Assembly: GCF_000972495.1 (NCBI RefSeq)
Contig: NZ_LATM01000004.1
Coordinates: 186,001-250,000 of the forward strand
Origin: Hymenobacter terrenus
GTDB lineage: Bacteria > Bacteroidota > Bacteroidia > Cytophagales > Hymenobacteraceae
Reading direction: 5' to 3'
Length of the DNA stretch: 64,000 bases
The notes under the pieces: model-generated
What the model was told of the DNA's origin: nothing
The model's input: the letters and a program-made list of their open reading frames with translations, nothing else
Databases searched by the model: none
Position numbers and translations under genes: made by a program
Part shown: positions 50,901 through 59,378 of the stretch, one piece after another
How the letters are laid out: each line of letters begins with the position of its first letter
Position numbering within the stretch: position 1 is the stretch's first letter

Positions 50901-51476
50901 CTACTTGGGCATCAATACACTGTCGATTACGTGAATCACGCCATTGCTCTGGATGACGTCGTAGGTCGAGATGGTTGAAATGCCGCTTTTCTCGTCTTTC
51001 AGCACGATGTTTTCCGGGCCGTTCATCATCGCAGTCAGGGTGCCACCGCTTACGGTTTTGAGGGTCGCCGAGCCTTTGCCGGATTTGATGGCAGATTTAA
51101 TTTTATCAGCCGTCATATTGCCGGCTACCACGTGGTAAGTCAGAATTTTGGTGAGAGTAGCCTTGCTTTCAGGCTTCACCAATGTTTCTACCGTGCCAGC
51201 GGGCAGCGCATTGAAAGCAGTATTGGTGGGAGCAAATACTGTGAAAGGACCTTTGCCCTGCAGGGTTTCAACTAAACCTGCTGCTTTCACAGCCGTTACC
51301 AGTGTGGTGTGGTCTTTCGAATTCACGGCGTTGGCCACGATATTCTTGGTCGGGTACATGGCCTCACCGCCCACCATCACAGTGCCGGGGGTCATCGTGG
51401 CCTGAGCCGAAACAGTGGTAGTAGCAGCAGCGCTCAGGATGGTGGCGAGGGCGAGGGAAAAGAAAGCCTTTTTCAT
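50901..51476 (-). CDS. fasciclin (FAS1) domain secreted protein
   Basis: 191 residues: signal peptide (MKKAFFSLALATILSAAATTTVSAQ), a short linker, then one FAS1 domain (about 50-190). The H1 motif is GPFTVFAPTNTAFNALPAGT, the YH-type motif is TYHVVAGNMTADKI, and the H2 motif is IQSNGVIHVIDSVLMPK. FAS1 proteins mediate adhesion or matrix interaction; the bacterial single-domain type is secreted. About 850 nt of non-coding DNA lie upstream, including the structured unit at 51874-52022 in the opposite orientation. Confidence 0.93.
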   Translation of the reverse strand: MKKAFFSLALATILSAAATTTVSAQATMTPGTVMVGGEAMYPTKNIVANAVNSKDHTTLVTAVKAAGLVETLQGKGPFTVFAPTNTAFNALPAGTVETLVKPESKATLTKILTYHVVAGNMTADKIKSAIKSGKGSATLKTVSGGTLTAMMNGPENIVLKDEKSGISTISTYDVIQSNGVIHVIDSVLMPK

Positions 51477-51873
51477 TCTAGTAAATAAATGATTGGTTAT
51501 TGTGAATTATGCCCCACCTACGCGCCGGCTTGAGCTACCGGATTGCCTCGACTGTAATTTTTATCACATTATCCCAACACTAAGCAGCTAACTGCTTACG
51601 CATACGACTAGCCACTATTACCTTTCTTGCCCGTTTTAGACTCCTATCAGTGTCCAAGTTGAGAAGGCCGAGCTTCAAACCTATTGGTACCCTGCTGGAC
51701 AAACCTTTTTATACTCCTCGCATTCCGCAACCTGAGTTAAATAATAAGAGGACTTCAACCAACTATTCAGTACCTATCTGAATGATTAGTAACCTTAGTC
51801 GTGCCGTTAGGAGCTTTGGTCGAGAAAATGCCACGGTTTGACGAAGCCCCCACCATTCCTTTTACCCGCTCTT
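51477..51873. other. intergenic region upstream of fasciclin gene, no gene seen
   Basis: About 400 nt of AT-richer DNA without supported open frames. It should contain the fasciclin promoter on the minus strand; no exact TAnnTTTG box was found there. Confidence 0.5.
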
Positions 51874-51881
51874 TACCTTTG
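51874..51881 (+). promoter_or_regulatory. TAnnTTTG -7 box of small transcription unit (TACCTTTG)
   Basis: Exact -7 consensus. It predicts a transcript starting near 51886 and ending at the terminator at 52022, about 135 nt long. Confidence 0.5.
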
Positions 51882-51907
51882 ACCTATTATCCCTGCACGG
51901 GTTGGAA

Positions 51908-51973
51908 ATGTGGAAAGGAAGGACCTCTCGTGCGGCGGCGCTCTGGTTGAACAGGTGGGGTAGACGCCTCTAA
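51908..51973 (+). CDS. possible 21-residue basic Trp-rich peptide
   Basis: ATG at 51908, TAA at 51971-51973, inside the candidate small RNA. The peptide begins MWKGRTSRAAALWLNRWG and ends RRL: six basic residues, three Trp, no acidic residue, amphipathic if helical. It could be a leader peptide, a type I toxin-like or membrane-active peptide, or a chance frame through a structured RNA. Part of its coding sequence forms the long hairpin. Confidence 0.35.
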   Translation: MWKGRTSRAAALWLNRWGRRL

Positions 51974-51990
51974 ACCAGAGCCGCCACTTC

Positions 51991-52022
51991 AAGGCCGTCG
52001 CATTCGTGCGACGGCCTTTTTT
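51991..52022 (+). terminator. strong intrinsic terminator
   Basis: GGCCGTCGCA-TTCG-TGCGACGGCC followed by T6; 10 bp perfect stem with a stable UUCG loop. Confidence 0.95.
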
Positions 52023-52291
52023 GTATCATAACTAAGCTGATATGTCGGTTCTCAGCAATCCAGGACCACATCGCTGAATACGGCACAATTCAATAGCAGG
52101 AGCCTGTCTTGAAAGCGCGGATTAACTACTAAGAAGTTTAACACTGAGAGAGGGATACGCTACAGAAGCATCCATTATCGTGGATTACATAAAGCTGGCG
52201 TGCTTCGGCAGGAGCGTGTCCTGACCTCATAAAACCTTGTACAGGCCTGCCAATGCTAAGAATTGCCCCCCTGAACCGTTATCCGTCAAAG
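52023..52291. other. intergenic region, no gene seen
   Basis: Spacer between the small transcription unit and the tRNA-Phe terminator; only short open frames, no recognised signal. Confidence 0.5.
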
Positions 52292-52328
52292 CAAAAAGGC
52301 CTCCAGCGTAACGCCAGAGGCCTTTTTT
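52292..52328 (-). terminator. terminator of tRNA-Phe
   Basis: Read on the minus strand, AAAAAGGCCTC pairs with GAGGCCTTTTT, with an inner TGGCG-TTA-CGCTG stem and loop. It begins 2 nt after the tRNA 3' end. Confidence 0.9.
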
Positions 52329-52329
52329 G

Positions 52330-52402
<73 letters not shown>

Positions 52403-52436
52403 GTTTCCCCGCTGCTGAAACGTGCTTTGGGGACCG

Positions 52437-52466
52437 CAAAGGTACGAAACTAAAACTATGACGCAA
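52437..52466 (-). promoter_or_regulatory. promoter of tRNA-Phe
   Basis: On the minus strand TTG, 19 nt, TACCTTTG: an excellent match to the Bacteroidota primary promoter, 34 nt before the tRNA 5' end. Confidence 0.7.
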
Positions 52467-52573
52467 GATGTAGAGTAAAAAAAGTGTTTGTAGTCTGTCT
52501 TTCCACACCAAAGTATTCGGCATGCCGAGTATATTGCGGCTCCAAACGTTCCCACTTCCTTACCTTTACCCGT

Positions 52574-53980
52574 ATGTTGGAGCACATCATCTTTTTTCTG
52601 CTGCTAGTGGCAGCCTTTGGGTTTTTCGCGTGGCAAGTCCGAAAGATTCGGGCTAACATCCTCGTTGGACGCGAGCGAGACATGAGCGGCCATGCCGCCG
52701 AACGATTCAAAAAAACACTGCTTGTAGCTTTTGGGCAGCAGAAGATGTTCAAGCGCCTCACCCCCGCCCTGCTGCATTTGGTGGTGTACGTCGGCTTCCT
52801 GGTAATTAATATTGAGGTGCTGGAAATCGTGGTTGATGGCCTCTTCGGGACCCATCGCTTCCTGAGTTTCCTCGGCCCAGTGTATGATGTGCTCATGGCG
52901 ACCAATGAAATATTGGGGGCGTTAGTCATCATCGCCGTAGCTGCATTCTGGTGGCGCCGCAACCGGACGAAGCCCGTCCGGCGTTTCACTGGTGTCGAAC
53001 TTCGGGCCTGGCCCAAGCTGGACGCTAACATCATCCTTTACATCGAAGTAGTGCTGATGGCGGCCCTGTTTACGATGAACGCCGCCGACCTGAAGCTGCA
53101 CCAACTGAGGGGCCAGGACCTGCCCGGCACGTTTCCCATCAGCGGCTTGCTCACCGGCTTATTTCCAGCTAATGAAAGCGTGCTGCACCTACTGGAGCGC
53201 GTGGGATGGTGGGCGCACATTACGGGCATCTTCCTGTTTCTAAACTACCTACCTAGTTCCAAGCACTTCCATATTATCATTTCGTTTCCGAACGTATGGT
53301 ACTCGCGCCTCGTGCCGCAGGGCCAGTTCAGCAACGTGGAGAGCATCACCAACGAGGTGAAGGCCATGATGGACCCCAGCTTTGTGGTGCCGCCCGCCCC
53401 TACCGCGCCCGATGGCTCGGCGCTAGCGCCCACGCCCTTCGGTGCCAAGGACGTGGAAGACCTGCCCTGGACCAACCTGCTGAATGCCTATTCCTGCACG
53501 GAGTGTGGCCGCTGCACGTCGGTATGCCCGGCCAACCTGACGGGCAAGCTGCTCTCGCCGCGCAAAATTATCATGGACACACGCGACCGGATGGAGGAGA
53601 AGTACAACTCACCCCTGATTTTCCGACCCAACGTGTACGGTGAAGAAGCCAAGCACGAGCCCATCACCGACTTAGCCAATGCCACGCTGCTACGCGGCAA
53701 AGTGACCCCCGAAGAACTCTGGGCCTGCACCACCTGCAACGCCTGCGTTGAGAGCTGTCCGGTGAACATTAACCCGCTGGAAAGCATTATTGAAATGCGC
53801 CGTTTCCTGGTGCTGGAAGAGTCGGCGGCGCCCAATTCGCTCAATGTTATGTTCTCGAATATTGAGAATAATGGGGCGCCGTGGGCCTTCTCGCCGTCGG
53901 ACCGTTTCAACTGGGCCGATGACTTGTTCGCCGCCGAGAAATCGGCCGATAACGTTTCGCGCGAAGTTTCGCCGCGTTAA
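52574..53980 (+). CDS. membrane-bound iron-sulfur (4Fe-4S dicluster) protein
   Basis: 468 residues. An N-terminal membrane part of about five helices (first MLEHIIFFLLLVAAFGFFAW) resembles the NarI/DsrM/HdrE-like electron-transfer domains. A soluble C-terminal region follows with two 4Fe-4S motifs, CTECGRCTSVCP and CTTCNACVESCP (about residues 311-400). The next gene, 83 nt on, encodes an HdrB-like protein. The pair resembles HdrDE/GlpC-type modules that pass electrons between a quinone or membrane pool and a soluble partner; in aerobic Bacteroidota an ETF or acyl-CoA dehydrogenase link has been suggested but is not proven. The ATG at 52574 follows a TACCTTTA string by 5 nt. Confidence 0.88.
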   Translation: MLEHIIFFLLLVAAFGFFAWQVRKIRANILVGRERDMSGHAAERFKKTLLVAFGQQKMFKRLTPALLHLVVYVGFLVINIEVLEIVVDGLFGTHRFLSFLGPVYDVLMATNEILGALVIIAVAAFWWRRNRTKPVRRFTGVELRAWPKLDANIILYIEVVLMAALFTMNAADLKLHQLRGQDLPGTFPISGLLTGLFPANESVLHLLERVGWWAHITGIFLFLNYLPSSKHFHIIISFPNVWYSRLVPQGQFSNVESITNEVKAMMDPSFVVPPAPTAPDGSALAPTPFGAKDVEDLPWTNLLNAYSCTECGRCTSVCPANLTGKLLSPRKIIMDTRDRMEEKYNSPLIFRPNVYGEEAKHEPITDLANATLLRGKVTPEELWACTTCNACVESCPVNINPLESIIEMRRFLVLEESAAPNSLNVMFSNIENNGAPWAFSPSDRFNWADDLFAAEKSADNVSREVSPR

Positions 53981-54063
53981 AAACACGTTTCGCGGGGGCC
54001 AACTCGCCTTGGCGCAACTTTTCTTTCTCGTCGCGAAACCTCGCGCTAAAATTGTCTAGACTA

Positions 54064-54957
54064 ATGACTCCCGAAATAACCAAGCGCCAAATCAACGTTC
54101 CCGTAATGGCCGACCTGGCGGCCCGCAACGAGTCGCCCGAAATCCTGTTTTGGGTAGGCTGTGCTGGTGCTTTTGATGACCGTTACAAGCGAGTGACCCG
54201 TGCCTTCGTACGCATTCTTGACCACGTAAGCGTCAAATATGCCGTGTTGGGCCTCGAAGAGTCGTGTACCGGCGACCCCGCCAAGCGGGCGGGCAACGAA
54301 TTCTTATTTCAAATGCAGGCCATGCAGAACATCACGACAATGAACGGCTACGGCATCAAGAAAATCGTGACCGCCTGCCCGCATTGCTTTAATACAATTA
54401 AGAACGAATATCCCGCGCTGGGGGGTGATTATGAAGTTATTCACCATAGCACCTACCTACAGCAGCTCATCAACGAAGGCAAGGTTGGCGTAACCGGTGG
54501 TGAGAGTTTTAAAGGCCGCCGTATCACTTTCCACGATTCCTGCTACCTGGGCCGCGCCAACAACATCTATGAAGCACCACGCGACGTGCTGGCCGCCCTC
54601 GACGCTGACTTGGTGGAGATGAAGCGTAGCCGCGCTAATGGCCTCTGCTGCGGCGCGGGCGGCGCCCAGATGTGGAAAGAGCCCGAGCCTGGCAAAAAGG
54701 ACATCAACATTGAGCGCACCGAGGAAGCCTTGGCTACCCTGAGCGGCGCGGCCGAAGCCTTGGCCAACCTAGGTGGGGTTGAGACGGAAACCAGCGCGCC
54801 GGGCCAACACGACTTACAGGGTAGCATTATCGCCGTTAGCTGCCCATTCTGCATGACGATGATGAGCGACGGCGTGAAAAATAAGGAACAAGAAAACCGC
54901 GTTCAGGTATTTGATTTGGCAGAGTTGGTGGCTTCAGCTGAAGGCATCAATGCCTAA
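54064..54957 (+). CDS. (Fe-S)-binding protein with two CCG domains (HdrB-like)
   Basis: 297 residues. Cys-rich CCG-type segments are WVGCAGAFDDRY, ESCTGDPAKRAGNEFLFQ, TACPHCFNTIKNEYP, HDSCYLGRANNIYEAPRDVL, GLCCGAGGAQMW and SCPFCMTMM. These are the ligands of the unusual non-cubane 4Fe-4S clusters of heterodisulfide-reductase subunit B and relatives (GlpC, LutA, DsrK). It is the probable soluble partner of the membrane Fe-S protein just upstream. The start was set at the ATG at 54064; an in-frame TTG at 54052 would add four residues. Confidence 0.9.
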   Translation: MTPEITKRQINVPVMADLAARNESPEILFWVGCAGAFDDRYKRVTRAFVRILDHVSVKYAVLGLEESCTGDPAKRAGNEFLFQMQAMQNITTMNGYGIKKIVTACPHCFNTIKNEYPALGGDYEVIHHSTYLQQLINEGKVGVTGGESFKGRRITFHDSCYLGRANNIYEAPRDVLAALDADLVEMKRSRANGLCCGAGGAQMWKEPEPGKKDINIERTEEALATLSGAAEALANLGGVETETSAPGQHDLQGSIIAVSCPFCMTMMSDGVKNKEQENRVQVFDLAELVASAEGINA

Positions 54958-54958
54958 C

Positions 54959-55140
54959 AATCACCGATTTTTGGGCTTGGGCGCGGATTGGTCGGATCTA
55001 CAAACGAATTTTGCTTTCCCGAAAGCTACCATTACAAGCTGAGGGAAATAAACTTTTGCTGGCTTCCGTTAGACTGTAAGTAAGCAAAGTCGTTTACAGA
55101 AATTTGACCAACCCGTGCCCTAATTCAAAAATCGGTGATT
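54959..55140. repeat. 182-bp segment with inverted terminal repeats
   Basis: AATCACCGATTTTTG (54959-54973) and its exact complement (55126-55140) end a non-coding segment. Similarity extends to about 35 nt on each side with mismatches (..GGGCGCGGATTGGTC against ..GGGCACGGGTTGGTC). It fills the space between two same-strand genes. No target-site duplication is evident. Confidence 0.65.
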
Positions 55141-55141
55141 C

Positions 55142-55654
55142 ATGTACGTTGCTTTTGACCAGCTCCCGCCCGAATCCCGGGTGTGGATTTATCAGGCCAA
55201 CCGCCTCCTTACGGGCCCGGAAATAATGTCCGCCCTGCCTGGCCTTGCCCACTTTGCCGAGGAGTGGACCAGCCACGGCAGGAACCTGTGCGCTTCGGCG
55301 CAATTCCTGCACCAGCATTTTCTGGTCATTGGGCTTGATGAGGGCATTGCCGGAGCCAGTGGCTGCTCCATCGATGCCTCGGTGCGGTTCGTGGCACAGC
55401 TAGAGCAGCAATTGGGCGTGGAGCTGCTGGAAAAATCCCAGTTAGCCTTCTTGCGTGATGGCGCAGTACAGCTACTAAAACGGGGCGAGGTGAAGGCGGC
55501 TGTGGCGGCCGGCACGATAAGTTCGGATACTTTTTATTTTGACAATACCTTAGCCACTAAGAGCGAACTGGATACCAAATGGCCGCGCTATGCTGGTCAA
55601 ACTTGGTTGGCCCGTTACTTTGGACAGGAAGAAAAAAATGGGCCCCTTGCGTGA
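55142..55654 (+). CDS. conserved Bacteroidota protein, commonly mislabelled ABC transporter ATPase
   Basis: 170 residues. The pattern is recognised from Bacteroidota genomes: VAFDQLPPESRVWIYQANR at the start, WTSHGRNLCASAQ, FLVIGLDEGIAGASGCSIDASVRFV in the centre, VEKSQLAFL-like strand, TFYFDNTLATKSE, and a W/F-rich end (TWLARYFG). There is no Walker A, Walker B or signature motif, so the frequently copied name ABC transporter ATPase has no support here. Soluble, no signal peptide. Function unknown. Confidence 0.8.
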   Translation: MYVAFDQLPPESRVWIYQANRLLTGPEIMSALPGLAHFAEEWTSHGRNLCASAQFLHQHFLVIGLDEGIAGASGCSIDASVRFVAQLEQQLGVELLEKSQLAFLRDGAVQLLKRGEVKAAVAAGTISSDTFYFDNTLATKSELDTKWPRYAGQTWLARYFGQEEKNGPLA

Positions 55655-55747
55655 ATCCTACCTAAACGTAGTATTATTGCTAACCCAAAATTGCCTAATT
55701 GGGAATTTTTCCCAATTCCCCTTTCCACCCCTCCCACCACCACACCT

Positions 55748-57673
55748 ATGAGGAAACTATTATTCATCTGCGCCGCGGCGGGCTCTACCGCGATGCTGAA
55801 CGGCTGTGCCAGCACGGGCAGTATGAGCAAAGGTGACAAACAATTTGCCCGCGGCCAGTATGAGTTGGCTATTCCCTTGTACCAGGCAGACATTGCAAAA
55901 GGCAAAAATGCCGCTATCTCGAATTTCCGACTCGGGGAGGCTTACCGTCTTTCCAACCGGATAGAGCTGGCAGAGCCATTCTACAAAGCCGCTTTAGATG
56001 GTGGGGTGAAAAACGCCGATGCAGGTTACCGCTATGCGGAGGCGTTGCGGGCCAACGGGAAGTACGACGAGGCGGCAGCGCAGTTTACGACTTATGCTAC
56101 CAGCGGCGGCAACCGCACACTGGCTGCCCGCGCCGAAGCCGAAGCTAAAAACGCGACGGCCAGCAAGGAAATCGCCGCTATCAAGAACAAGTACGACGTA
56201 ATGCCGGTGGATGCCTTGAACTCGCCGGCCTCAGACTTTGGTGGCACGCTGGTGGCCAGCACCGGGGACTTCGTTTTCACCTCCGGCCGCGAGGGCAAAA
56301 AGTACCTCGGCAACGGGGAGAACTTTAACCATCTCTATGCCATCAAGTTTGATAATGCTGAGGCAATGAGTGGCGGGACGGCTCGCAAGCTCGAAGGCCC
56401 TTTTAACTCCGAGAACAAGCACGAGGCCAGCGCTACTTACACACCGGATGGCAAAACAATGGTGTTTGCCCGCTCGAACGACGGCAGCAAAAAAGGCTAC
56501 CTGAGTGTCGACCTCTGGATTTCCTATAACAAAGCCGGAGCGTGGAGTGAGCCGGTACTGGCCAACATCAACGACCGTACGGCCGATGATTTCTCGCCCG
56601 TATTCGCGCCTGATGGCACCACGCTGTACTTCGCTTCGAGCCGCAAGGGCGGGCAGGGCGGCAACGACCTCTACAAGGCCTCGCTCGGCGCCAATGGCCG
56701 CTTCTCACCGGCCGAAAACCTGGGCGAAACCATCAACACGCCCGGCAACGAGAACTTCCCCGGGGTGGCTCCGGATGGCACGCTGTACTTCGCTTCCGAT
56801 GGACGGCCCGGCCTAGGCAAGCTGGACCTGTTTGTGGTGCAGGGCGGAAAGGCCGTGAACCTCGGCGCGGATGTGAATAGCACCGGCGACGACTTCGCTC
56901 CCGTACCAATGGGCAAGGACGCGGGCTTATTCAGCTCGAACCGCGCCGGTGGCAAGGGCTCGGATGATGTATACATGTTCAAGAAGAAGCCGCTGAAACT
57001 GGTGACTTTTTATGCCGACGGTACGGTATTGGAGCATGACGACAAAGCGGGTACTACCACGCCCGTGGCTGGCGCGCAGGTTTCCATTGTTGGCCCCACT
57101 GGCCAGCAGCTGACCGCTACCAGCGGCCCGGATGGTAAGTTTAATATAAAGCTGGACTCGGCCGCTGCCAACTACGTGGTGCGGGCCGAGCGGACCGGCG
57201 ACTTTGCCGCCCGGGCCTCGCTGAGCACCGTGGGCCGCAAGCCTGCGCAGGACCAGCTGCCCAACCTGACGAATGACATTCAGATTCCGGTAACCCTGAC
57301 GCTGAATAAAATCATCCTGGCCAAAGCCATTGAGGTGAAGGACATCCTCTACGACTACAACAAGTATAACATCCGGCCGGATGCCGCTACCCACCTCGAC
57401 ACGCTGGTGCAGACGTTGGTGGACAACCCCAAAATCTCGATTGAATTGAGCTCGCACACCGACCAGCGCGGCAAGGACGCCTACAACCTGAAGCTGTCGC
57501 AGCAGCGCGCGCAGGCCGCCGTTGACTACATCGTGAGCAAGGGCATTGATAAGGCTCGCATTACGGCCAAGGGCTACGGCGAAACCCGTCCCGTGGTGAC
57601 CAAACCGAAGACCGAAGCAGAATACCAGCGCAACCGCCGCACCGAGTTTAAGGTGACGAGGGTAGCCAATTAA
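55748..57673 (+). CDS. PorE-like lipoprotein: TPR, beta-propeller, regulatory-like and OmpA domains
   Basis: 641 residues with the four-part layout of the type IX secretion component PorE. A lipobox signal (FICAAAGSTAMLNGC, Cys about 20) precedes TPR repeats (about 30-125, QFARGQYELAIPLYQADIAKG), a WD40-like PD40 propeller (about 155-420, TPDGKTMVFARSND, APDGTTLYFASSRKGGQGGNDLY, APDGTLYFASDG), a carboxypeptidase regulatory-like domain (about 445-515) and a C-terminal OmpA domain (about 530-640, ILYDYNKYNIRPDAA, LSSHTDQRGKDAYNLKLSQQRA, NRRTEFKV). PorE anchors the T9SS to peptidoglycan. Other por/gld genes are not in the window, so this could also be a paralogue of unknown role. Confidence 0.85.
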   Translation: MRKLLFICAAAGSTAMLNGCASTGSMSKGDKQFARGQYELAIPLYQADIAKGKNAAISNFRLGEAYRLSNRIELAEPFYKAALDGGVKNADAGYRYAEALRANGKYDEAAAQFTTYATSGGNRTLAARAEAEAKNATASKEIAAIKNKYDVMPVDALNSPASDFGGTLVASTGDFVFTSGREGKKYLGNGENFNHLYAIKFDNAEAMSGGTARKLEGPFNSENKHEASATYTPDGKTMVFARSNDGSKKGYLSVDLWISYNKAGAWSEPVLANINDRTADDFSPVFAPDGTTLYFASSRKGGQGGNDLYKASLGANGRFSPAENLGETINTPGNENFPGVAPDGTLYFASDGRPGLGKLDLFVVQGGKAVNLGADVNSTGDDFAPVPMGKDAGLFSSNRAGGKGSDDVYMFKKKPLKLVTFYADGTVLEHDDKAGTTTPVAGAQVSIVGPTGQQLTATSGPDGKFNIKLDSAAANYVVRAERTGDFAARASLSTVGRKPAQDQLPNLTNDIQIPVTLTLNKIILAKAIEVKDILYDYNKYNIRPDAATHLDTLVQTLVDNPKISIELSSHTDQRGKDAYNLKLSQQRAQAAVDYIVSKGIDKARITAKGYGETRPVVTKPKTEAEYQRNRRTEFKVTRVAN

Positions 57674-57693
57674 CTGGAAGCTCCTGCTTCAGC

Positions 57694-57729
57694 AAAAGTC
57701 CCCGTAGCTTTGGTTGCGGGGACTTTTTT
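57694..57729 (+). terminator. intrinsic terminator after PorE-like gene
   Basis: AAAAGTCCCCG / CGGGGACTTTTTT with a 12-nt loop, 20 nt past the stop. Confidence 0.9.
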
Positions 57730-57867
57730 GTGCCCTGTCTCTGGTCGGCCGAGTCAGGAAATGAGCGTGGACAGCGTGGAGTAGTTGGTGGTTTCAAACA
57801 TGGCATAGCTTTTGGAAATAGGGGAATACCGCCCGGACTGACCGGGCAGTGCTCATTTCTAAGTGCC

Positions 57868-58728
57868 ATGAAAAAGGCTCTACTTCTTGCCATTGCTGGG
57901 TTGTTATCGGCCGTGGCTCCCGCGCTGGCTTATCCGCCGGCGCCAGCTAATGTTAACTTTTCGTCGGAGCGCGGTGTGCCTTTTAGGCTGGCGCTCGATG
58001 GCCGGCCGCTAACGCGGGGCGCGGCCCGGCAAGTACACGTAGACCAGTTGGTACCAGGCGTGCACTGGGCCGATTTCACCCTGCCCGGCCCGTACGGTGG
58101 GGCCGTGCGCTTCCGCAGTCGCGTGTGGCTGGAGCCGGGCCTCGAAACGTCGTTTGTGCTGATTGCCCGGCCCGGCTATCCGCTCGCCCTGCGCCAGGTA
58201 GATGCCGTAGCCCTGTGCCGCCCCTACGGCTGCCGCAGCTACGGCAACAGGCGCTACAACGGCGGTGGGAATTACTACAATAGCCCCGCTCCCTACGACC
58301 AGGGCGGCCCAGACTACGGCAGCCCGGCCAACGGCAATGCACTCCCAAACGGCTACGACAACGGGTCCGACTATGATGAAGGCGACGATGATGGCAGCGG
58401 TTACTACCCCGGCTCGGCCGTGAGCAGCTACCGGACTTTGCCGCCGCAGGAGGTGAATAGCTTGGTGCAGGCTGTGCGGCGGCAGCGCTTCGAAGCCAAC
58501 AAGCTGAGCACGGCGAAGGAAGCCCTGGGGGCAGGAGCCATCCAGACCGAAGACCTGAAGCGCCTTTTGCTGGCGCTCGAATTTGAAGCTTCGCGGGTGG
58601 AGCTGGCCAAGTTTGCCTACCCGCACGTGACGGACCCACAGAATTTTAACCGGGTGTACCAGGCCTTCAACTACGAGGCCAGCAAGCAGGAGGTACAGCA
58701 GGCCGTGAGCGCCGCGCCGCAGCGGTAA
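57868..58728 (+). CDS. DUF4476 domain exported protein
   Basis: 286 residues: signal peptide MKKALLLAIAGLLSAVAPALA and an N-terminal beta domain (about 25-115, SERGVPFRLALDGRPLT, VHWADFTLPGPYGG). A Gly/Asn/Tyr/Asp-rich low-complexity linker (about 120-190) leads to a C-terminal DUF4476 helical domain (about 195-282), recognisable from LVQAVRRQRFEANKLSTAKEAL, IQTEDLKRLLLALEFEASRVELAKFAYPHV and DPQNFNRVYQAFNYEASKQEV. Function unknown; common in Bacteroidota envelope proteins. It ends at a bidirectional terminator shared with the DUF4293 gene. Confidence 0.87.
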   Translation: MKKALLLAIAGLLSAVAPALAYPPAPANVNFSSERGVPFRLALDGRPLTRGAARQVHVDQLVPGVHWADFTLPGPYGGAVRFRSRVWLEPGLETSFVLIARPGYPLALRQVDAVALCRPYGCRSYGNRRYNGGGNYYNSPAPYDQGGPDYGSPANGNALPNGYDNGSDYDEGDDDGSGYYPGSAVSSYRTLPPQEVNSLVQAVRRQRFEANKLSTAKEALGAGAIQTEDLKRLLLALEFEASRVELAKFAYPHVTDPQNFNRVYQAFNYEASKQEVQQAVSAAPQR

Positions 58729-58748
58729 CCAGTGTATTCTGGGAATGT

Positions 58749-58783
58749 AAAAGGGCCGCTGTCGTGATGACAGCGGCCCTTTT
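58749..58783. terminator. bidirectional terminator
   Basis: AAAAGGGCCGCTGTC-GTGAT-GACAGCGGCCCTTTT, a perfect 15-bp stem between convergent DUF4476 and DUF4293 genes. Confidence 0.95.
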
Positions 58784-58815
58784 GGTTATAGAGGATTTGT
58801 GCTTGCTGCTTCGGG

Positions 58816-59289
58816 CTAGCGCAGGCGGTCGGCGCTGCGCACCAGCTGTTCGTCGCGGCGGATAAAGCGGTTGGCCAGCAGGTTGAGCAGCAGGCCCAGG
58901 GTAGGCAGGTAGAAGCCGGCTTGGGCCTTGCCTTCCAGCTTGAGGTTAAGCAGCTGCTCGCCCTTGGTGGAAAAGTAGAACGCGGCACCCAGGGTAGCAG
59001 TGATGAGCAGCAGGTTGACGGAGCCCAACAGGAGCTGCTTGAGGCGGTTGCGGAACTGAAAAATCTCGTAGATGGCCACGGCGGCCGAGGTGAGGGCCAG
59101 CAGGCCGATAACCCAGATGGGGCCCATGTTGGCCGGCAGCTGCAGGCCTTTGGCCTCGAAGCCGAAGGCGGTGAGGGTAAGCTCCTGGTTGGTGAGGCCG
59201 TCGATTTTATGCCACAGCGGCAAGGCTAACACGCTGAGCATGGCCAAAGCCAGCAACAGTAGAAACACGCTTTGGATTCTTTGTATCAT
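58816..59289 (-). CDS. DUF4293 family membrane protein
   Basis: 157 residues starting MIQRIQSVFLLLLALAM, the typical opening of DUF4293 (IQRIQTxxLL). Four membrane helices (about 6-25, 58-76, 90-110, 123-140), with a polar loop after the first, make a small inner-membrane protein of unknown function, well conserved in Bacteroidota. In some genomes it lies near rho; that gene is not visible here. The ATG at 59289 agrees with the family start. Confidence 0.88.
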   Translation of the reverse strand: MIQRIQSVFLLLLALAMLSVLALPLWHKIDGLTNQELTLTAFGFEAKGLQLPANMGPIWVIGLLALTSAAVAIYEIFQFRNRLKQLLLGSVNLLLITATLGAAFYFSTKGEQLLNLKLEGKAQAGFYLPTLGLLLNLLANRFIRRDEQLVRSADRLR

Positions 59290-59378
59290 CTTTGTTGTAG
59301 TGTAGATAGTGTCCGGGCTTGTGCCGGGGCCACAAATTTAGTCCCATCCGGCGCTTGCGCCGCTATTGATACCTACGA

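Larger units (their letters stand above)
51886..52022 (+). ncRNA. candidate structured small RNA
   Basis: The predicted transcript folds into three successive elements. The first pairs CTGCACG with CGTGCGG and encloses a purine-rich GGAAATGTGGAAAGGAAGG loop. The second is a long hairpin, GGCGG(CG)CTCTGGTT (51934-51948) against AACCAGAGCCGCC (51973-51985): 13 perfect pairs with a 2-nt bulge, capped by a small AGGTG/CGCCT stem. The third is a perfect 10-bp UUCG-capped terminator. This compactness between large genes is typical of a regulatory or housekeeping RNA. I compared it mentally with SRP RNA, 6S and RNase P and found no defining motif of these. It also contains a 21-codon frame. Confidence 0.6.

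Noticed and set aside
51886..52022. Identification as SRP (4.5S), 6S or RNase P RNA
   Set aside because: Lacks the SRP GNAR-loop/AGCAG motif, the long central bubble of 6S and the RNase P core; kept only as an unclassified structured RNA.
55142..55654. Annotation as ABC transporter ATPase
   Set aside because: No Walker A, signature or Walker B motif; the common database name appears to be a propagated error.
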